Shown: piece after piece, positions 1 through 8,322 of the stretch
How positions within the stretch are numbered: position 1 is the stretch's first letter
Layout: every line of letters begins with the position of its first letter
From: Solibacillus sp. FSL R5-0449
GTDB taxonomy: Bacteria > Bacillota > Bacilli > Bacillales_A > Planococcaceae
DNA: 64,000 nucleotides
NCBI RefSeq assembly: GCF_037975215.1
Contig: NZ_CP150239.1
Span: forward strand, 2,890,001-2,954,000
Reading direction: 5' to 3'
Program-made: the position numbers and the translations under genes
Notes under the pieces: model-generated
Database searches by the model: none
What the model saw: only the letters and a program-made list of their open reading frames with translations
Told to the model about the DNA's origin: nothing

Positions 1-439
1 TACGCGCTACCGTTAAACGATTTTCCGTTCCTGCCAGTTCATCCATTAAACGAGTAAATTGTACATCCGCTTTTAAATTCGGATAGTTTTCCACTACAAC
101 AAGTAAACGGGATAATGCAGAAGACAGCTCATTGTTTGCGTCCGCCGTTTCTTCTACTGTATTGGCATTCCCGTATTGTGTACGGGCTTCTGCAATCTGT
201 GTGAAAATTTCTTCCTCATGTTCGGCATAGCCTTTCACCGTATTTACCAAGTTCGGCACTAGATCAAATCGGCGCTGCAGCTGGTTTTCGACTTGTGCCC
301 AAGCTGCGTCCACTGTCTCTTCGCCTGTAACAAGTTTGTTGTATTTTGGCACGACAAGCATCGCCGCAATGACGATTAATGCAACAATTGCAATAAGGGC
401 GACTAATACAGCACTGCCTCGTTCATTTTTTTTAAACAT
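1..439 (-). CDS. lemA: LemA family protein, 3' end outside window
   Basis: Reverse-strand reading frame from ATG at 439 runs off the window after 146 codons, so only the N-terminal part is visible. Residues about 10-30 form one hydrophobic segment (VLVALIAIVALIVIAAM). It is followed by the LemA hallmarks: YNKLV, VDAAWAQVENQLQRR, DLVPNLVNTVKGYA and later YPNLKAD. LemA proteins are small membrane-anchored helical proteins whose molecular role is poorly defined. An in-frame ATG at 448 exists, but the GAGG at 449-452 is correctly spaced only for the start at 439. The gene is transcribed away from the coat-protein gene at 537, with which it shares a roughly 100-bp divergent promoter region. A TPM-domain gene often follows lemA, but that would lie outside the window. 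Confidence 0.93.
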   Translation of the reverse strand, partial: MFKKNERGSAVLVALIAIVALIVIAAMLVVPKYNKLVTGEETVDAAWAQVENQLQRRFDLVPNLVNTVKGYAEHEEEIFTQIAEARTQYGNANTVEETADANNELSSALSRLLVVVENYPNLKADVQFTRLMDELAGTENRLTVAR

Positions 440-536
440 TTGCCCCATCCTCTCTTTTTTAAAAATGCGTATAAAATTACTGTTCGTTTCCACAATAAGA
501 GTATTCGAAATATCTTACTATGGAGGTTACTAATTC

Positions 537-1148
537 ATGTTTACCCAATCATCCCAATCTCAAGACAATCAAATGCCTTTTTCAACAAATCATGGTGCCC
601 ATGAAATACTGGATGTTCATGAAGTACTAAGCGCGATGATCGGCGGATTAAACCAATTCGTCCTGCTCCGTGATCAAGTTCAAGACAGCGAGCTTTTATC
701 TATTTTGGATCGTCAGTACGCATTTATGCTTGATGAGTACAACATTACAATGGAAGCCTTTAAAACAGGTCATGATCCAAAACATCCTACACGCAGCTAT
801 AATATGAACATGGGGAACGATACAATTTACGGCATCAAACCTGGTGAAGCGAAAAAACCGATCACTTCAGCAAACGAAATTAATGATGCGATTATTTCAG
901 GCTTCTTGCTAAGTGTCCATAAAATGGGTGCTTCAGGGAAAACAGTTGCTGCTTTAGAAAGCACAAACCCTGTTGTTCGTCGTGTACTGCAAGATTCAGT
1001 ACCAAACTGTATCGAAATGGCCTATGAACTTTCACTGTATCAAAACAAAAAAGGCTATTACCAAGTACCACAACTGTCACCACAGGATATGAGCACAATG
1101 CTCAATATGTACGGCCAAGCAGAACAAGCAAAAAATATGCCTAACTAG
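537..1148 (+). CDS. CotF-like spore coat protein
   Basis: A 203-residue protein with a polar Gln/Ser-rich N-terminus (about 1-25) and a helical body resembling the CotF coat-protein family (HEILDVHEVLSAMIGGLNQF, then RDQVQDSELLSILDRQ). Such proteins are made in the mother cell and deposited on the spore surface. The C-terminal part (YYQVPQLSPQDMSTMLNMYGQ) is the Tyr/Gln-rich end usual for this family. A strong GGAGG lies about 9 bases upstream of the ATG. No sporulation sigma-factor promoter could be identified with confidence. A weak hairpin follows the stop. It implies a spore-forming host. The exact paralogue name (YhcQ, CotF and others) cannot be assigned from sequence alone. Confidence 0.82.
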   Translation: MFTQSSQSQDNQMPFSTNHGAHEILDVHEVLSAMIGGLNQFVLLRDQVQDSELLSILDRQYAFMLDEYNITMEAFKTGHDPKHPTRSYNMNMGNDTIYGIKPGEAKKPITSANEINDAIISGFLLSVHKMGASGKTVAALESTNPVVRRVLQDSVPNCIEMAYELSLYQNKKGYYQVPQLSPQDMSTMLNMYGQAEQAKNMPN

Positions 1149-1158
1149 TATGCCCAAT

Positions 1159-1188
1159 AAACTATACGAACAAATCATTGTATAGTTT
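1159..1188 (+). terminator. Weak hairpin after the coat gene
   Basis: Perfect 9-bp stem AAACTATAC/GTATAGTTT with a 12-base loop, ten bases after the coat gene stop. It is AT-rich and lacks a real T-tract, so termination would be inefficient. Confidence 0.4.
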
Positions 1189-1296
1189 CAAAATTGCTAA
1201 ATAATTTATCCAATATTTACAATAAATACTTCACACAGAAGTACAAACAATAGGAACGGTGCTCGTTTCACCTACTACGATGAAGGAGGGGCTTTT

Positions 1297-1473
1297 ATGA
1301 AAAATATTCGTGAAGGTTTAATTCCGACTGTACTTGGATCAGCTGTCACTGCAACGGGGTATGCGATGAAACAAAAAATCGGTACGAACAAAATGATTGC
1401 CAATACCATTTTCGGTTTCGGCCTTGCCCATATTGTATTAGGGGCAATTGACCTTGTAGAACATCGTAAGTAA
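1297..1473 (+). CDS. Small conserved protein, 58 aa, hydrophobic
   Basis: Short ORF with an excellent ribosome-binding site (AAGGAGGG at 1283-1290, 6 bases before ATG). The product begins MKNIREGLIPTVLGSAVTA and ends DLVEHRK. It has two weakly hydrophobic stretches (about 8-22 and 34-54, with FGFGLAHIVLGAIDLV) separated by a Lys-rich turn, so it may form a small helical hairpin at the membrane. I recognise the style of a short conserved Bacillales protein of unknown function but cannot name a family. It ends about 45 bases before a strong terminator. The overlapping reverse-strand frame has no ribosome-binding site and is judged a shadow. Confidence 0.75.
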   Translation: MKNIREGLIPTVLGSAVTATGYAMKQKIGTNKMIANTIFGFGLAHIVLGAIDLVEHRK

Positions 1474-1517
1474 TCAGGAAAAAGCGGATGTAAAGAAATC
1501 TGCTTTCTCCACAAAGA

Positions 1518-1556
1518 AACGCCCAACTTTCTAAAGTGTAAAGAAAGTTGGGCGTT
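1518..1556. terminator. Strong bidirectional terminator
   Basis: Perfect 15-bp inverted repeat (AACGCCCAACTTTCT at 1518-1532 and its complement at 1542-1556) with a 9-base loop. It ends the 58-aa gene and may also stop reverse transcripts from the zinc-ribbon gene. The T-tract is short on both sides. Confidence 0.75.
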
Positions 1557-1623
1557 CTATATTTTGGTCTTCCTCCTTTTAACTTTGTTTTACTCAGCTT
1601 ATCGCAAATTTCAACGATAAGCG

Positions 1624-2079
1624 CTAATCCATGTTATATCCACACTCCTCGCAAAACTTTTTCGGTTCATCGTACACTTCATTACAGTTGGCGCAATTGT
1701 ATATATAGGACGCCGTAATATCGTCGATCGTTTGCTTTGCTTTCAGGTCGGGTTTGATTTCCTCCTCTTCGACACCCGCTAATTTGCTGAGCTCATTCAA
1801 TTCTTCAATATCTCTTTCCAGCTGCGCAATCGTGTTTTCTTTCGCCTCAATTTGCGCGAGCTGATAATTCACCATGCTGACTGAAAACAGGCTGTTGCGG
1901 TTCAAGTTGACGATTTCCCCGATTTGCTGTTTCAGCACTCTGATCTCTTCTTCGATTCCATTGATTTGTTTTCGCAGTTTGGACCGGTCGACCGCAAAAG
2001 ACGTTTTGCTGCTAAGCGTTGTCACCTTCTTGTTGACTTTCTTCCTCCATTTCTGAAATGTGCCTTTACCTCCACCCAT
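1624..2079 (-). CDS. Coiled-coil protein with C-terminal zinc ribbon
   Basis: A 151-residue protein. The N-terminus is strongly basic (about 1-40). Residues about 35-110 are charged and heptad-like (RKQINGIEEEIRVLKQQIGEIV, then IEAKENTIAQLERDIEELNEL) and should form a coiled coil. The C-terminus holds a four-cysteine zinc ribbon (CANC at about 129-132, CEEC at about 143-146). This layout suits a small adaptor or nucleic-acid/protein-binding protein, but no specific function is recognised. GGAGGG sits 6 bases before the ATG. It is followed downstream by the bidirectional terminator at 1518-1556 and is probably monocistronic. Confidence 0.8.
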   Translation of the reverse strand: MGGGKGTFQKWRKKVNKKVTTLSSKTSFAVDRSKLRKQINGIEEEIRVLKQQIGEIVNLNRNSLFSVSMVNYQLAQIEAKENTIAQLERDIEELNELSKLAGVEEEEIKPDLKAKQTIDDITASYIYNCANCNEVYDEPKKFCEECGYNMD

Positions 2080-2199
2080 AATAACCCTCCACTTCGATCA
2101 GAAATTTTTCTGGATTCAACTGGTGCATCCACTTGTTCTTCTTCACAATATGTATTTCCATGTCGAAATATGCCCTCGTTAAAAATTTTTCAGCGCCAT

Positions 2200-2236
2200 T
2201 TAAATAAAAAGGCGCATCCCGTAAGGAAATGCGCCT
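2200..2236 (-). terminator. Terminator of the 70-aa gene and pyrimidine operon
   Basis: Reverse-strand 8-bp stem AGGCGCAT/ATGCGCCT (2210-2217 with 2229-2236) followed by TTTTTATTTAAA. It lies just past the stop of the 70-aa gene and would end the transcript coming from hydA-preTA-permease. Confidence 0.8.
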
Positions 2237-2249
2237 GGCCCTCTAATTT

Positions 2250-2462
2250 TCAACTGCTTAATTGTTCCATTAATTTACTGGAGAAGTATTTTCTTGTGTC
2301 TGCCATTTTAATATGCAGTAAACGCTCATCATGAGTTGCCGGATTGATAAACGTAACGAAAGCTCCTTCCAGATTCTCATCGATCGTTTTTATAATATAG
2401 TTTTCAGCAAGCAGTTCATCAATTTGCTGAATTTCTTTTTCTACAAACTGAAATTCTGACAT
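2250..2462 (-). CDS. Hypothetical 70-aa protein
   Basis: Small acidic protein starting MSEFQFVEKEIQQIDELL and ending KYFSSKLMEQLSS, with no membrane segment or signal peptide. GAGGTG lies 6 bases before the ATG. It starts 19 bases after the NCS1 permease stop and is followed by the operon terminator, so it is probably the last gene of the pyrimidine-catabolic transcript. Its composition (Leu/Ile/Glu, short helices, IKMADTRKYF) suggests a small soluble regulator or accessory protein. No family was recognised. Whether its role is linked to pyrimidine use is unknown and rests only on position. Confidence 0.72.
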   Translation of the reverse strand: MSEFQFVEKEIQQIDELLAENYIIKTIDENLEGAFVTFINPATHDERLLHIKMADTRKYFSSKLMEQLSS

Positions 2463-2481
2463 GACCGCACCTCGTTTACAT

Positions 2482-3963
2482 TTAATCTGTTGAAGCTGTT
2501 TGCTCTACACCAATCGGTTCTGGAACAGCATCAATTTCCCAGCTGCGTCCTGCTGTAATACCTAAATATTCGTCATCGCTCGGATTGACAATTTCCGCTT
2601 GCGGATACTTCTTGAACCACCAGAATTTCGCCAGCACATAATAAAGCGCTGCCCCTACAAAGAAACCGATTAGCGAAGAGAATGATGGCCAAATATTCGC
2701 GATCAGCCCGCCGATTACCCAAGCGATAATACCCGCTACATTGACACCTTTTAAATAGCGGAATTGCCCTTCCGCTTCATAAAGGTCTTTTACATTTACT
2801 CGTCGCTTACGAAGCAAGTAATAGTCAGCAAATAATATACCGACAATCGAAGAAAGGATACCTCCTACAACAAGAAGGACGCTATTTAAAACATCAAACA
2901 AGCTCCAAGGCTGTACAACCGTCCCGACAATACCGGCAACGACTACACCTACCCAGAACGGTATTTTCGGTCCGCCGATATTCGAGAAAATCGTCGCGGC
3001 CGGAATAACGTTCGCGGAAGTATTTGTCGACCATTGTGCCAGTACGATCATCGATAACAGCATCACAAGGACAAAACCGCCCGCCGCTTGCTGAAGTGCG
3101 TTGATTGGGTCACCTGAACCAGTCGCCATATAACATACCGCACCGATGACGATCATCAGTGTATTGAAAATCGGCTGAACTACTAAAGAGCCAAGTAACT
3201 GTGTTTTATTTCGTTTGAACCAGTTACGCTCATTTTTCGGTGCTTTGAAGTGACGAGAAAGTGTCGGCATATCTGCAGCCAATGTCGCCCAGAAGCCCAT
3301 GATCGCCGTAGCGACTACCATGAATGCCGTAAACTGTTCGAAACCTGTTTGCGGTGCTTCCACCCATGACCATACCGCTTTGCCTTGCTCTTTCGCTTCA
3401 GCAGATAATTGCAAATACATCCAAATCGAAATAAAGATAATGACCGGTGCAGCGAAATCCGCGAAACGTTCAATTGATTTAATTCCCAGCGATACGTTGA
3501 ACAACTGCAACGTCGCGAATACCAGGAAACAGATAAACCAGTTGTCAAAGCCGACCAAAATGTTCAGAATACCATTGATCGCCAGTGCCCCGAAATATGT
3601 GTTGATCCCGAACCAGCATGATGCTGTAAATGCACGGGCAAATGACGGGAAGTGCGTGCCGATTGTTCCGAATGGCGCACGCATATAAACAGGAAACGAT
3701 AAACCGTGTTCAACACCGATATCCCCGATGACGACCATGAAGATCCCGATTAGAATCGAGCCGACCAGTGTCGCCAGGATGAGCATCGGCATACTAAGAT
3801 TGATAATTCCTCCCGCACCGATTGCGAATGCGGCGAGTACGATGGCCATCCCTACCCAGATAACCCCAAAGCCCATCATACTAATACTTCGGTTTTCGTG
3901 TGTGACAGGAAGTAAATCTGGTGATTTTAAATAGTTGCTATTTGCGTCTTTTCTGTCTGACAT
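2482..3963 (-). CDS. NCS1-family nucleobase/allantoin-type permease
   Basis: A 493-residue integral membrane protein of the NCS1 family (cytosine/purine, uracil, thiamine, allantoin, hydantoin symporters). It shows about 12 hydrophobic segments. An N-terminal polar tail leads into SISMMGFGVIWVGMAI (TM1), and GINTYFGALAINGIL and FWATLAADMPTLSRHF are typical of TM3 and the TM6 region. The C-terminal tail is acidic. The gene sits 3' of preA in a cluster that degrades pyrimidines, so uracil, thymine, dihydropyrimidine or a hydantoin is the most likely substrate. Family sequence alone does not settle substrate choice. A structured 113-bp gap containing a hairpin separates it from preA, so its expression may be tuned separately. 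Confidence 0.9.
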   Translation of the reverse strand: MSDRKDANSNYLKSPDLLPVTHENRSISMMGFGVIWVGMAIVLAAFAIGAGGIINLSMPMLILATLVGSILIGIFMVVIGDIGVEHGLSFPVYMRAPFGTIGTHFPSFARAFTASCWFGINTYFGALAINGILNILVGFDNWFICFLVFATLQLFNVSLGIKSIERFADFAAPVIIFISIWMYLQLSAEAKEQGKAVWSWVEAPQTGFEQFTAFMVVATAIMGFWATLAADMPTLSRHFKAPKNERNWFKRNKTQLLGSLVVQPIFNTLMIVIGAVCYMATGSGDPINALQQAAGGFVLVMLLSMIVLAQWSTNTSANVIPAATIFSNIGGPKIPFWVGVVVAGIVGTVVQPWSLFDVLNSVLLVVGGILSSIVGILFADYYLLRKRRVNVKDLYEAEGQFRYLKGVNVAGIIAWVIGGLIANIWPSFSSLIGFFVGAALYYVLAKFWWFKKYPQAEIVNPSDDEYLGITAGRSWEIDAVPEPIGVEQTASTD

Positions 3964-4001
3964 CGCTACACCTCTCTTTATTCAATTTTTTGGTCTACAG
4001 A

Positions 4002-4057
4002 GGATTCTGCCAGTCACCCGTTGCCGCACATGCGACGCGGGTAGACTGACAGCATCC
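4002..4057 (-). other. Intercistronic RNA hairpin between preA and permease
   Basis: The gap after preA holds an interrupted inverted repeat: GGAT, CTG, CAGTC and CCG on the left pair with CGGG, GACTG, CAG and ATCC on the right. The reverse-strand transcript has no U-tract after the stem, so a processing or stability element between the two genes is more likely than a terminator. Confidence 0.55.
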
Positions 4058-4076
4058 TTTTAAAAATTTGCGCCAA

Positions 4077-5360
4077 CTACCTTGCAACACTTGAACTGCT
4101 TGGAGCAAATCCTGCAATTAGCTTTTGTCTTTCGTTCCACGTCATCGGCGGTTGTGTCGGAACAAGTTCCTTCATCGTAATCGCACCTTCTGCCGGACAC
4201 ACGATCGAACATAAGTTACAGCCTACGCAGTCTTCCTCACGCACTTTCAGCATTGGACGGCCATCTTCTGTATACAGATCGATACATTGATGAGACGTAT
4301 CTTCACAGGCAATATGGCATTTATTACAGTTGATGCAAACATCATTATTGATCTCCGCAACAACTTTATAATTTAAGTCTAAATCTCCCCAGTCCGAATA
4401 TTTCGGTACTGTTTTGCCGACTAAATCCATCACCGATGTTAAGCCTTTATCATCTAAATAATTGCTTAAACCATCGATCATATCTTCAACAATGCTGAAG
4501 CCATGGTGCATTGCCGCTGTACAAACTTGCACACTCGTCGAACCCATCAGGATGAACTCAGCAGCGTCCTGCCAGTTCGAAATCCCGCCAATTCCGGAGA
4601 TCGGTAAATTGATATACGGACTTCTCGCACACTCGCCCACCATGTTCAGTGCAATTGGCTTCACGGCCGGTCCACAATAACCTCCGTGTGCCCCTTTATT
4701 GCCAACATGCGGAATCGTGTTCCAAGAATTCAGATCAACGCCCGCCAAACTATTGATCGTGTTGATCATACTTATCGCATCCGCACCGCCGCGCACTGCT
4801 GCTTCCGCCGTTACAGTAATATCCGTAATGTTCGGAGTCAGTTTGACGATAACCGGTACTTCCGCATATTCTTTCGCCCAATATGTCTGTTTTTCTACCA
4901 GATCAGGTACTTGACCCGAAGCGGCTCCCATGCCACGTTCCGCCATACCATGTGGGCAGCCGAAGTTTAATTCGAAGCCATCTACCCCAACATCCTGGAC
5001 TCTTTTCACGATTTCATGCCACTTTTCGGCTTTCGGCTCGACCATCAATGAAGCGATGATCGTATGATCCGGGAAGCGTTTTTTCGTTTCATAAATTTCC
5101 TTTAAGTTCACTTCAAGCGGTCGGTCTGTAATGAGCTCAATATTATTGAAACCCGCTACCTTCTGACCATTGAAACTAACCGCAGCAAAGCGAGAGGAAA
5201 CATTTAAAATAGGGTCGCCCAACGTTTTCCATACAGCGCCGCCCCACCCCGCTTCAAATGCACGCTGCACTTGATAGCCAGAGTTTGTCGGTGGTGCCGA
5301 TGCCAACCAAAAAGGATTAGGTGACTTAATACCAGCAAAATCTATTCGTAAATCTGCCAT
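4077..5360 (-). CDS. preA: NAD-dependent dihydropyrimidine dehydrogenase, PreA subunit
   Basis: A 427-residue FMN/iron-sulfur subunit that, with PreT, reduces uracil and thymine to dihydropyrimidines using NADH (or runs in reverse). The dihydroorotate-dehydrogenase-like barrel (about 1-320) contains FELNFGCPHGMAERGMG and the FMN-binding SGIGGISNW. The C-terminus carries two 4Fe-4S motifs: C342/C345/C348/C352 and C378/C381/C384/C388. In the loop that holds the catalytic Cys in mammalian DPD, this protein reads GAASGQVPD, so position 148 is Ser. The start is 11 bases after the preT stop, so the two subunits are co-transcribed. Length and architecture match bacterial PreA. Confidence 0.94.
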   Translation of the reverse strand: MADLRIDFAGIKSPNPFWLASAPPTNSGYQVQRAFEAGWGGAVWKTLGDPILNVSSRFAAVSFNGQKVAGFNNIELITDRPLEVNLKEIYETKKRFPDHTIIASLMVEPKAEKWHEIVKRVQDVGVDGFELNFGCPHGMAERGMGAASGQVPDLVEKQTYWAKEYAEVPVIVKLTPNITDITVTAEAAVRGGADAISMINTINSLAGVDLNSWNTIPHVGNKGAHGGYCGPAVKPIALNMVGECARSPYINLPISGIGGISNWQDAAEFILMGSTSVQVCTAAMHHGFSIVEDMIDGLSNYLDDKGLTSVMDLVGKTVPKYSDWGDLDLNYKVVAEINNDVCINCNKCHIACEDTSHQCIDLYTEDGRPMLKVREEDCVGCNLCSIVCPAEGAITMKELVPTQPPMTWNERQKLIAGFAPSSSSVAR

Positions 5361-5371
5361 TTCAATTCCCC

Positions 5372-6709
5372 CTATGCAATTTCTGAATTTGCGTTTAGTT
5401 CATAATGAATCGCGTAAGCCGAATCTTTGCCTTGCTGCGCCGCCGATACAACTGTCGCCTCACCGTATCCGTTGCCGTAAATCACATCACCGCAAGCATA
5501 AATTTTCGGATTGGATGTCTTCAGGCTGTTGTGATCCACATCAATCACACCGCGAGTATTCGCCAAGCCTAAATGCTCGATCAGTTCATACTGCTTCGTT
5601 TGGCCGATCGCCCGAATTACCGCATCCGCCTCAATCACAAATTCAGAACCAGGAATTTCCGTTAATGTCCCTTTTCCACCTTCGATATCTGTCAGCTTCA
5701 TTTTGATGCATTCCATTCCGATCACTTTACCGTTTTCGTCGCCGATAATGCGCTTCGGTAATGTCAGCCATCTGAATTCAACACCGTCCTGCTTCGCAAA
5801 ATCAAATTCAAAATCATATGCCGTCATTTCTTTCGATGTACGACGGTAAACGATTTGCACCTGCTCAGCACCAAGTCTTACAGAACATGTCGCTGCATCA
5901 ATCGCCGTATTACCTGCACCGATAACGAGCACTTTTTTGCCCAGTACGCGATCAGTAAATGAAGATTTCGATTCCTTTACGAAATCTATCGCATCATACA
6001 CACCGTCCAACTCTTCGCCTTCAATGCCAAGCATCGGCACTTTGCCCATACCTACCGCTACAATGATACGGTCATAGTTTTCAAGCAGTTCATCAACCAA
6101 TACATCCTCGCCGATCTTCGTGCTTGTTCTAATTTCAACGCCAAGGTTTTGTACTTGCTGCACTTCCCACTCCACCACATCTTGCGGCAGACGGAATGAC
6201 ACGATGCCGTAGTAATTCAGGCCACCCGCTTTTTCATCCGCTTCGAAAATCGTCACACCGTATCCTAGCAATGCCAGTTCACGTGCAGCTGACAACCCTG
6301 CAGGACCGCTTCCGATAATCGCGATTTTCTTGCCGTTTGTCGGTTGTGGTGTAAACAGATTGACGTTCGATTCACGCAGCCAATCCGTTGCATAGCGCTG
6401 AAGATGACCAATCTGAATCGGTTTTTCCTCACTGTTCAACACACAAGCCCCCTCACAAAGCTCGATTGTTGGACAAACGCGCGCACAGCTAGCGCCTACC
6501 GGATTTGATTCCATAATGACACGAGCAGAACCTTTCATATTATTCGAAGCAATTTTCTTGATAAAGCTCGGAATATTAATGCTCGTTGGACACGCCTTTA
6601 CACATGGCGGATCATAGCAATACAAACAACGATTCGCTTCAACAGTTGCCGCGTATGTTGTTAACCCATCAAATATCTCTTCAAAGTTCTTCGCTAAACT
6701 ATTGCTCAT
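5372..6709 (-). CDS. preT: NAD-dependent dihydropyrimidine dehydrogenase, PreT subunit
   Basis: A 445-residue FAD/NAD(P) oxidoreductase of the glutamate-synthase small-subunit type, which passes NADH electrons to PreA. The N-terminal iron-sulfur domain has CLYCYDPPCVKACP and ASCARVCP..CEGAC. The FAD site GSGPAGLSAARELA and the NAD site GAGNTAIDAATCSVRLG follow. A longer frame opens at 6781, but the ATG at 6709 (MSNSLAKNFEEIF) has a GGAGAGGG ribosome-binding site and matches family length, so it is preferred. The gene is followed 11 bases later by preA and preceded by dihydropyrimidinase with a structured 215-bp spacer. Confidence 0.93.
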   Translation of the reverse strand: MSNSLAKNFEEIFDGLTTYAATVEANRCLYCYDPPCVKACPTSINIPSFIKKIASNNMKGSARVIMESNPVGASCARVCPTIELCEGACVLNSEEKPIQIGHLQRYATDWLRESNVNLFTPQPTNGKKIAIIGSGPAGLSAARELALLGYGVTIFEADEKAGGLNYYGIVSFRLPQDVVEWEVQQVQNLGVEIRTSTKIGEDVLVDELLENYDRIIVAVGMGKVPMLGIEGEELDGVYDAIDFVKESKSSFTDRVLGKKVLVIGAGNTAIDAATCSVRLGAEQVQIVYRRTSKEMTAYDFEFDFAKQDGVEFRWLTLPKRIIGDENGKVIGMECIKMKLTDIEGGKGTLTEIPGSEFVIEADAVIRAIGQTKQYELIEHLGLANTRGVIDVDHNSLKTSNPKIYACGDVIYGNGYGEATVVSAAQQGKDSAYAIHYELNANSEIA

Positions 6710-6840
6710 TTCATAACAACCCTCTCCAGTTTGATTTGTTATTACTTTTAGCTGTTGTATCTTTATCCAGCCGATACCCAACTACCTGCTGGATAAAAAT
6801 AAGCCCCGGCAGATGTCACAGATTTTTTAGTGAAATGGAT

Positions 6841-6918
6841 GCCAGCCTTTAAATGTTGCGTCGTGCAACAAAGGCTGGCTGATCCACGAATCTGGACGCA
6901 ATTACGAGAACGTAATTG
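6841..6918 (-). other. Two hairpins between dihydropyrimidinase and preT
   Basis: A 10-bp stem GCCAGCCTTT/AAAGGCTGGC (6841-6850 with 6870-6879) encloses a second GTTGC/GCAAC stem. Nearer hydA there is a perfect CAATTACG/CGTAATTG 8-bp stem (6899-6918). On the reverse strand no long U-tract follows, so partial termination, attenuation or mRNA processing between hydA and preT is possible. Confidence 0.5.
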
Positions 6919-6924
6919 ACCTTG

Positions 6925-8322
6925 TTATGAAGTTACTTTAGTGGATCCTTTTACTTCACGACGGATATACTTGCCGCTTCCAAGCTGTCCGACGAATTTT
7001 TTATCTTGAATGACAAATTCACCGCGCACTAGCACACTTTGTGGCTCACCCGTCACTTCCAGCCCTTCAAATGCGTTGTAGTCCACATTCATATGATGTG
7101 TTTCCGCAGAAATCGTACGTTTCACTGTCGGATCGAATAATACGATATCGGCATCCGAACCAACCGCGATTGTCCCTTTTTTAGGGAACAGCCCGAAAAT
7201 CTTCGCAGACTGTGTTGAAATCATATCGACAAACTCGTTTTCCGTAATGCGTCCTTTTGCAACCCCTTCTGAATACAGGACAGAGAAACGGTCTTCGATA
7301 AACGGTCCACCGTTCGGGATTTTCGAGAAGTCGTTTTTCCCTAATGTTTTCTTGCCGTTGAAGCTGAATGAACATTGGTCCGAACCAATCGTCTGCAGCT
7401 GCTTCGCCTTCAATGCATTCCACAATACTTCCTGATGCTCTACAGGACGTAACGGCGGAGACCATACATATTTCGCACCTTCAAAGTTCGGCTTTTCCAA
7501 TGCTGTCTGGTCAAGCACTAAATACGGTGGGCATGTTTCACCTAACACGTTGTAGCCTTTATTACGTGCCGAAATGATTTCATCGACCGCTTCTTTACAC
7601 GTGACATGCACGATATATAATTGCGCTCCAGCCAAGTTCGCCAGCTCAATCGCACGCTTCGTCGCTTCCCCTTCTACTTCAGGCGGACGAGTAAGCGCAT
7701 GATAAATCGGCTCCGTCTGACCATTCGCTTTCGCTTCTTCTACTAGCTCATCGATAACCGATCCGTTCTCGCAGTGGACCATTACCGTTGCGCCAAGCTT
7801 CTTCCCGACTTTAAACGCCTGGAATAATGTCCGGTCCGTCGCCTGGAATTCTTTTGCATAGGCAAGGAACACTTTGATCGAGCTGATTCCGCCTCTTTCC
7901 AACGCTTCCGGTAATTCCTGCAAGCGCTGTTCGTTTAAATCACCGATCATTAAGTGGAAGCCATAGTCGATTACGGCTTTATCTTTCGCTTTGCCATGCC
8001 ATGTATCGATCGCATCCATCAATGTAGGCGAGCCCGCACTAATACAGAAATCGATAATTGTCGTTGTTCCCCCGTATGCCGCAGCAATTGTTCCAGATTG
8101 CCAGTCATCATCTGTTACCGTGTTGTTGAACGGCATATCGAGATGGGTATGAGGGTCAATACCACCCGGGAATAAAAGCTTTCCTGTTGCATCAATAATT
8201 TCCGCATCTGCATCATCTATTTTCGCTGCAATTTGAGTGATGATCCCATCCTCGATCAGCACATCCCCTTTAAATGTATCCGCAGCAGTAACAATTGTTC
8301 CCCCAGTAATAATCTTTTTCAT
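6925..8322 (-). CDS. hydA: Dihydropyrimidinase (hydantoinase family)
   Basis: A 465-residue cyclic amidohydrolase that opens dihydrouracil/dihydrothymine to N-carbamoyl-beta-amino acids. All metal ligands of the family are visible: H58 and H60 (DPHTHLD), the lysine to be carbamylated K150 (SSIKVFLAYA), H183 (MVHCEN), H239 (YIVHVT) and D315 (GSDQCSF). The gating Tyr (Y155) follows K150. The spacing fits D-hydantoinase/dihydropyrimidinase rather than allantoinase or dihydroorotase. Neighbours preT/preA, the carbamoyl amidohydrolase and the PucR regulator support the pyrimidine role. The first gene of its transcript, it lies next to an AT-rich leader and the 21-bp repeat array. Confidence 0.94.
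   Translation of the reverse strand: MKKIITGGTIVTAADTFKGDVLIEDGIITQIAAKIDDADAEIIDATGKLLFPGGIDPHTHLDMPFNNTVTDDDWQSGTIAAAYGGTTTIIDFCISAGSPTLMDAIDTWHGKAKDKAVIDYGFHLMIGDLNEQRLQELPEALERGGISSIKVFLAYAKEFQATDRTLFQAFKVGKKLGATVMVHCENGSVIDELVEEAKANGQTEPIYHALTRPPEVEGEATKRAIELANLAGAQLYIVHVTCKEAVDEIISARNKGYNVLGETCPPYLVLDQTALEKPNFEGAKYVWSPPLRPVEHQEVLWNALKAKQLQTIGSDQCSFSFNGKKTLGKNDFSKIPNGGPFIEDRFSVLYSEGVAKGRITENEFVDMISTQSAKIFGLFPKKGTIAVGSDADIVLFDPTVKRTISAETHHMNVDYNAFEGLEVTGEPQSVLVRGEFVIQDKKFVGQLGSGKYIRREVKGSTKVTS

Noticed and set aside
3299-3688. 129-codon forward ORF opposite the NCS1 permease
   Set aside because: Shadow of a strongly conserved gene; no ribosome-binding site and no recognisable protein features. 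The same applies to other long antisense frames, for example 12216-12812 and 48219-48770.
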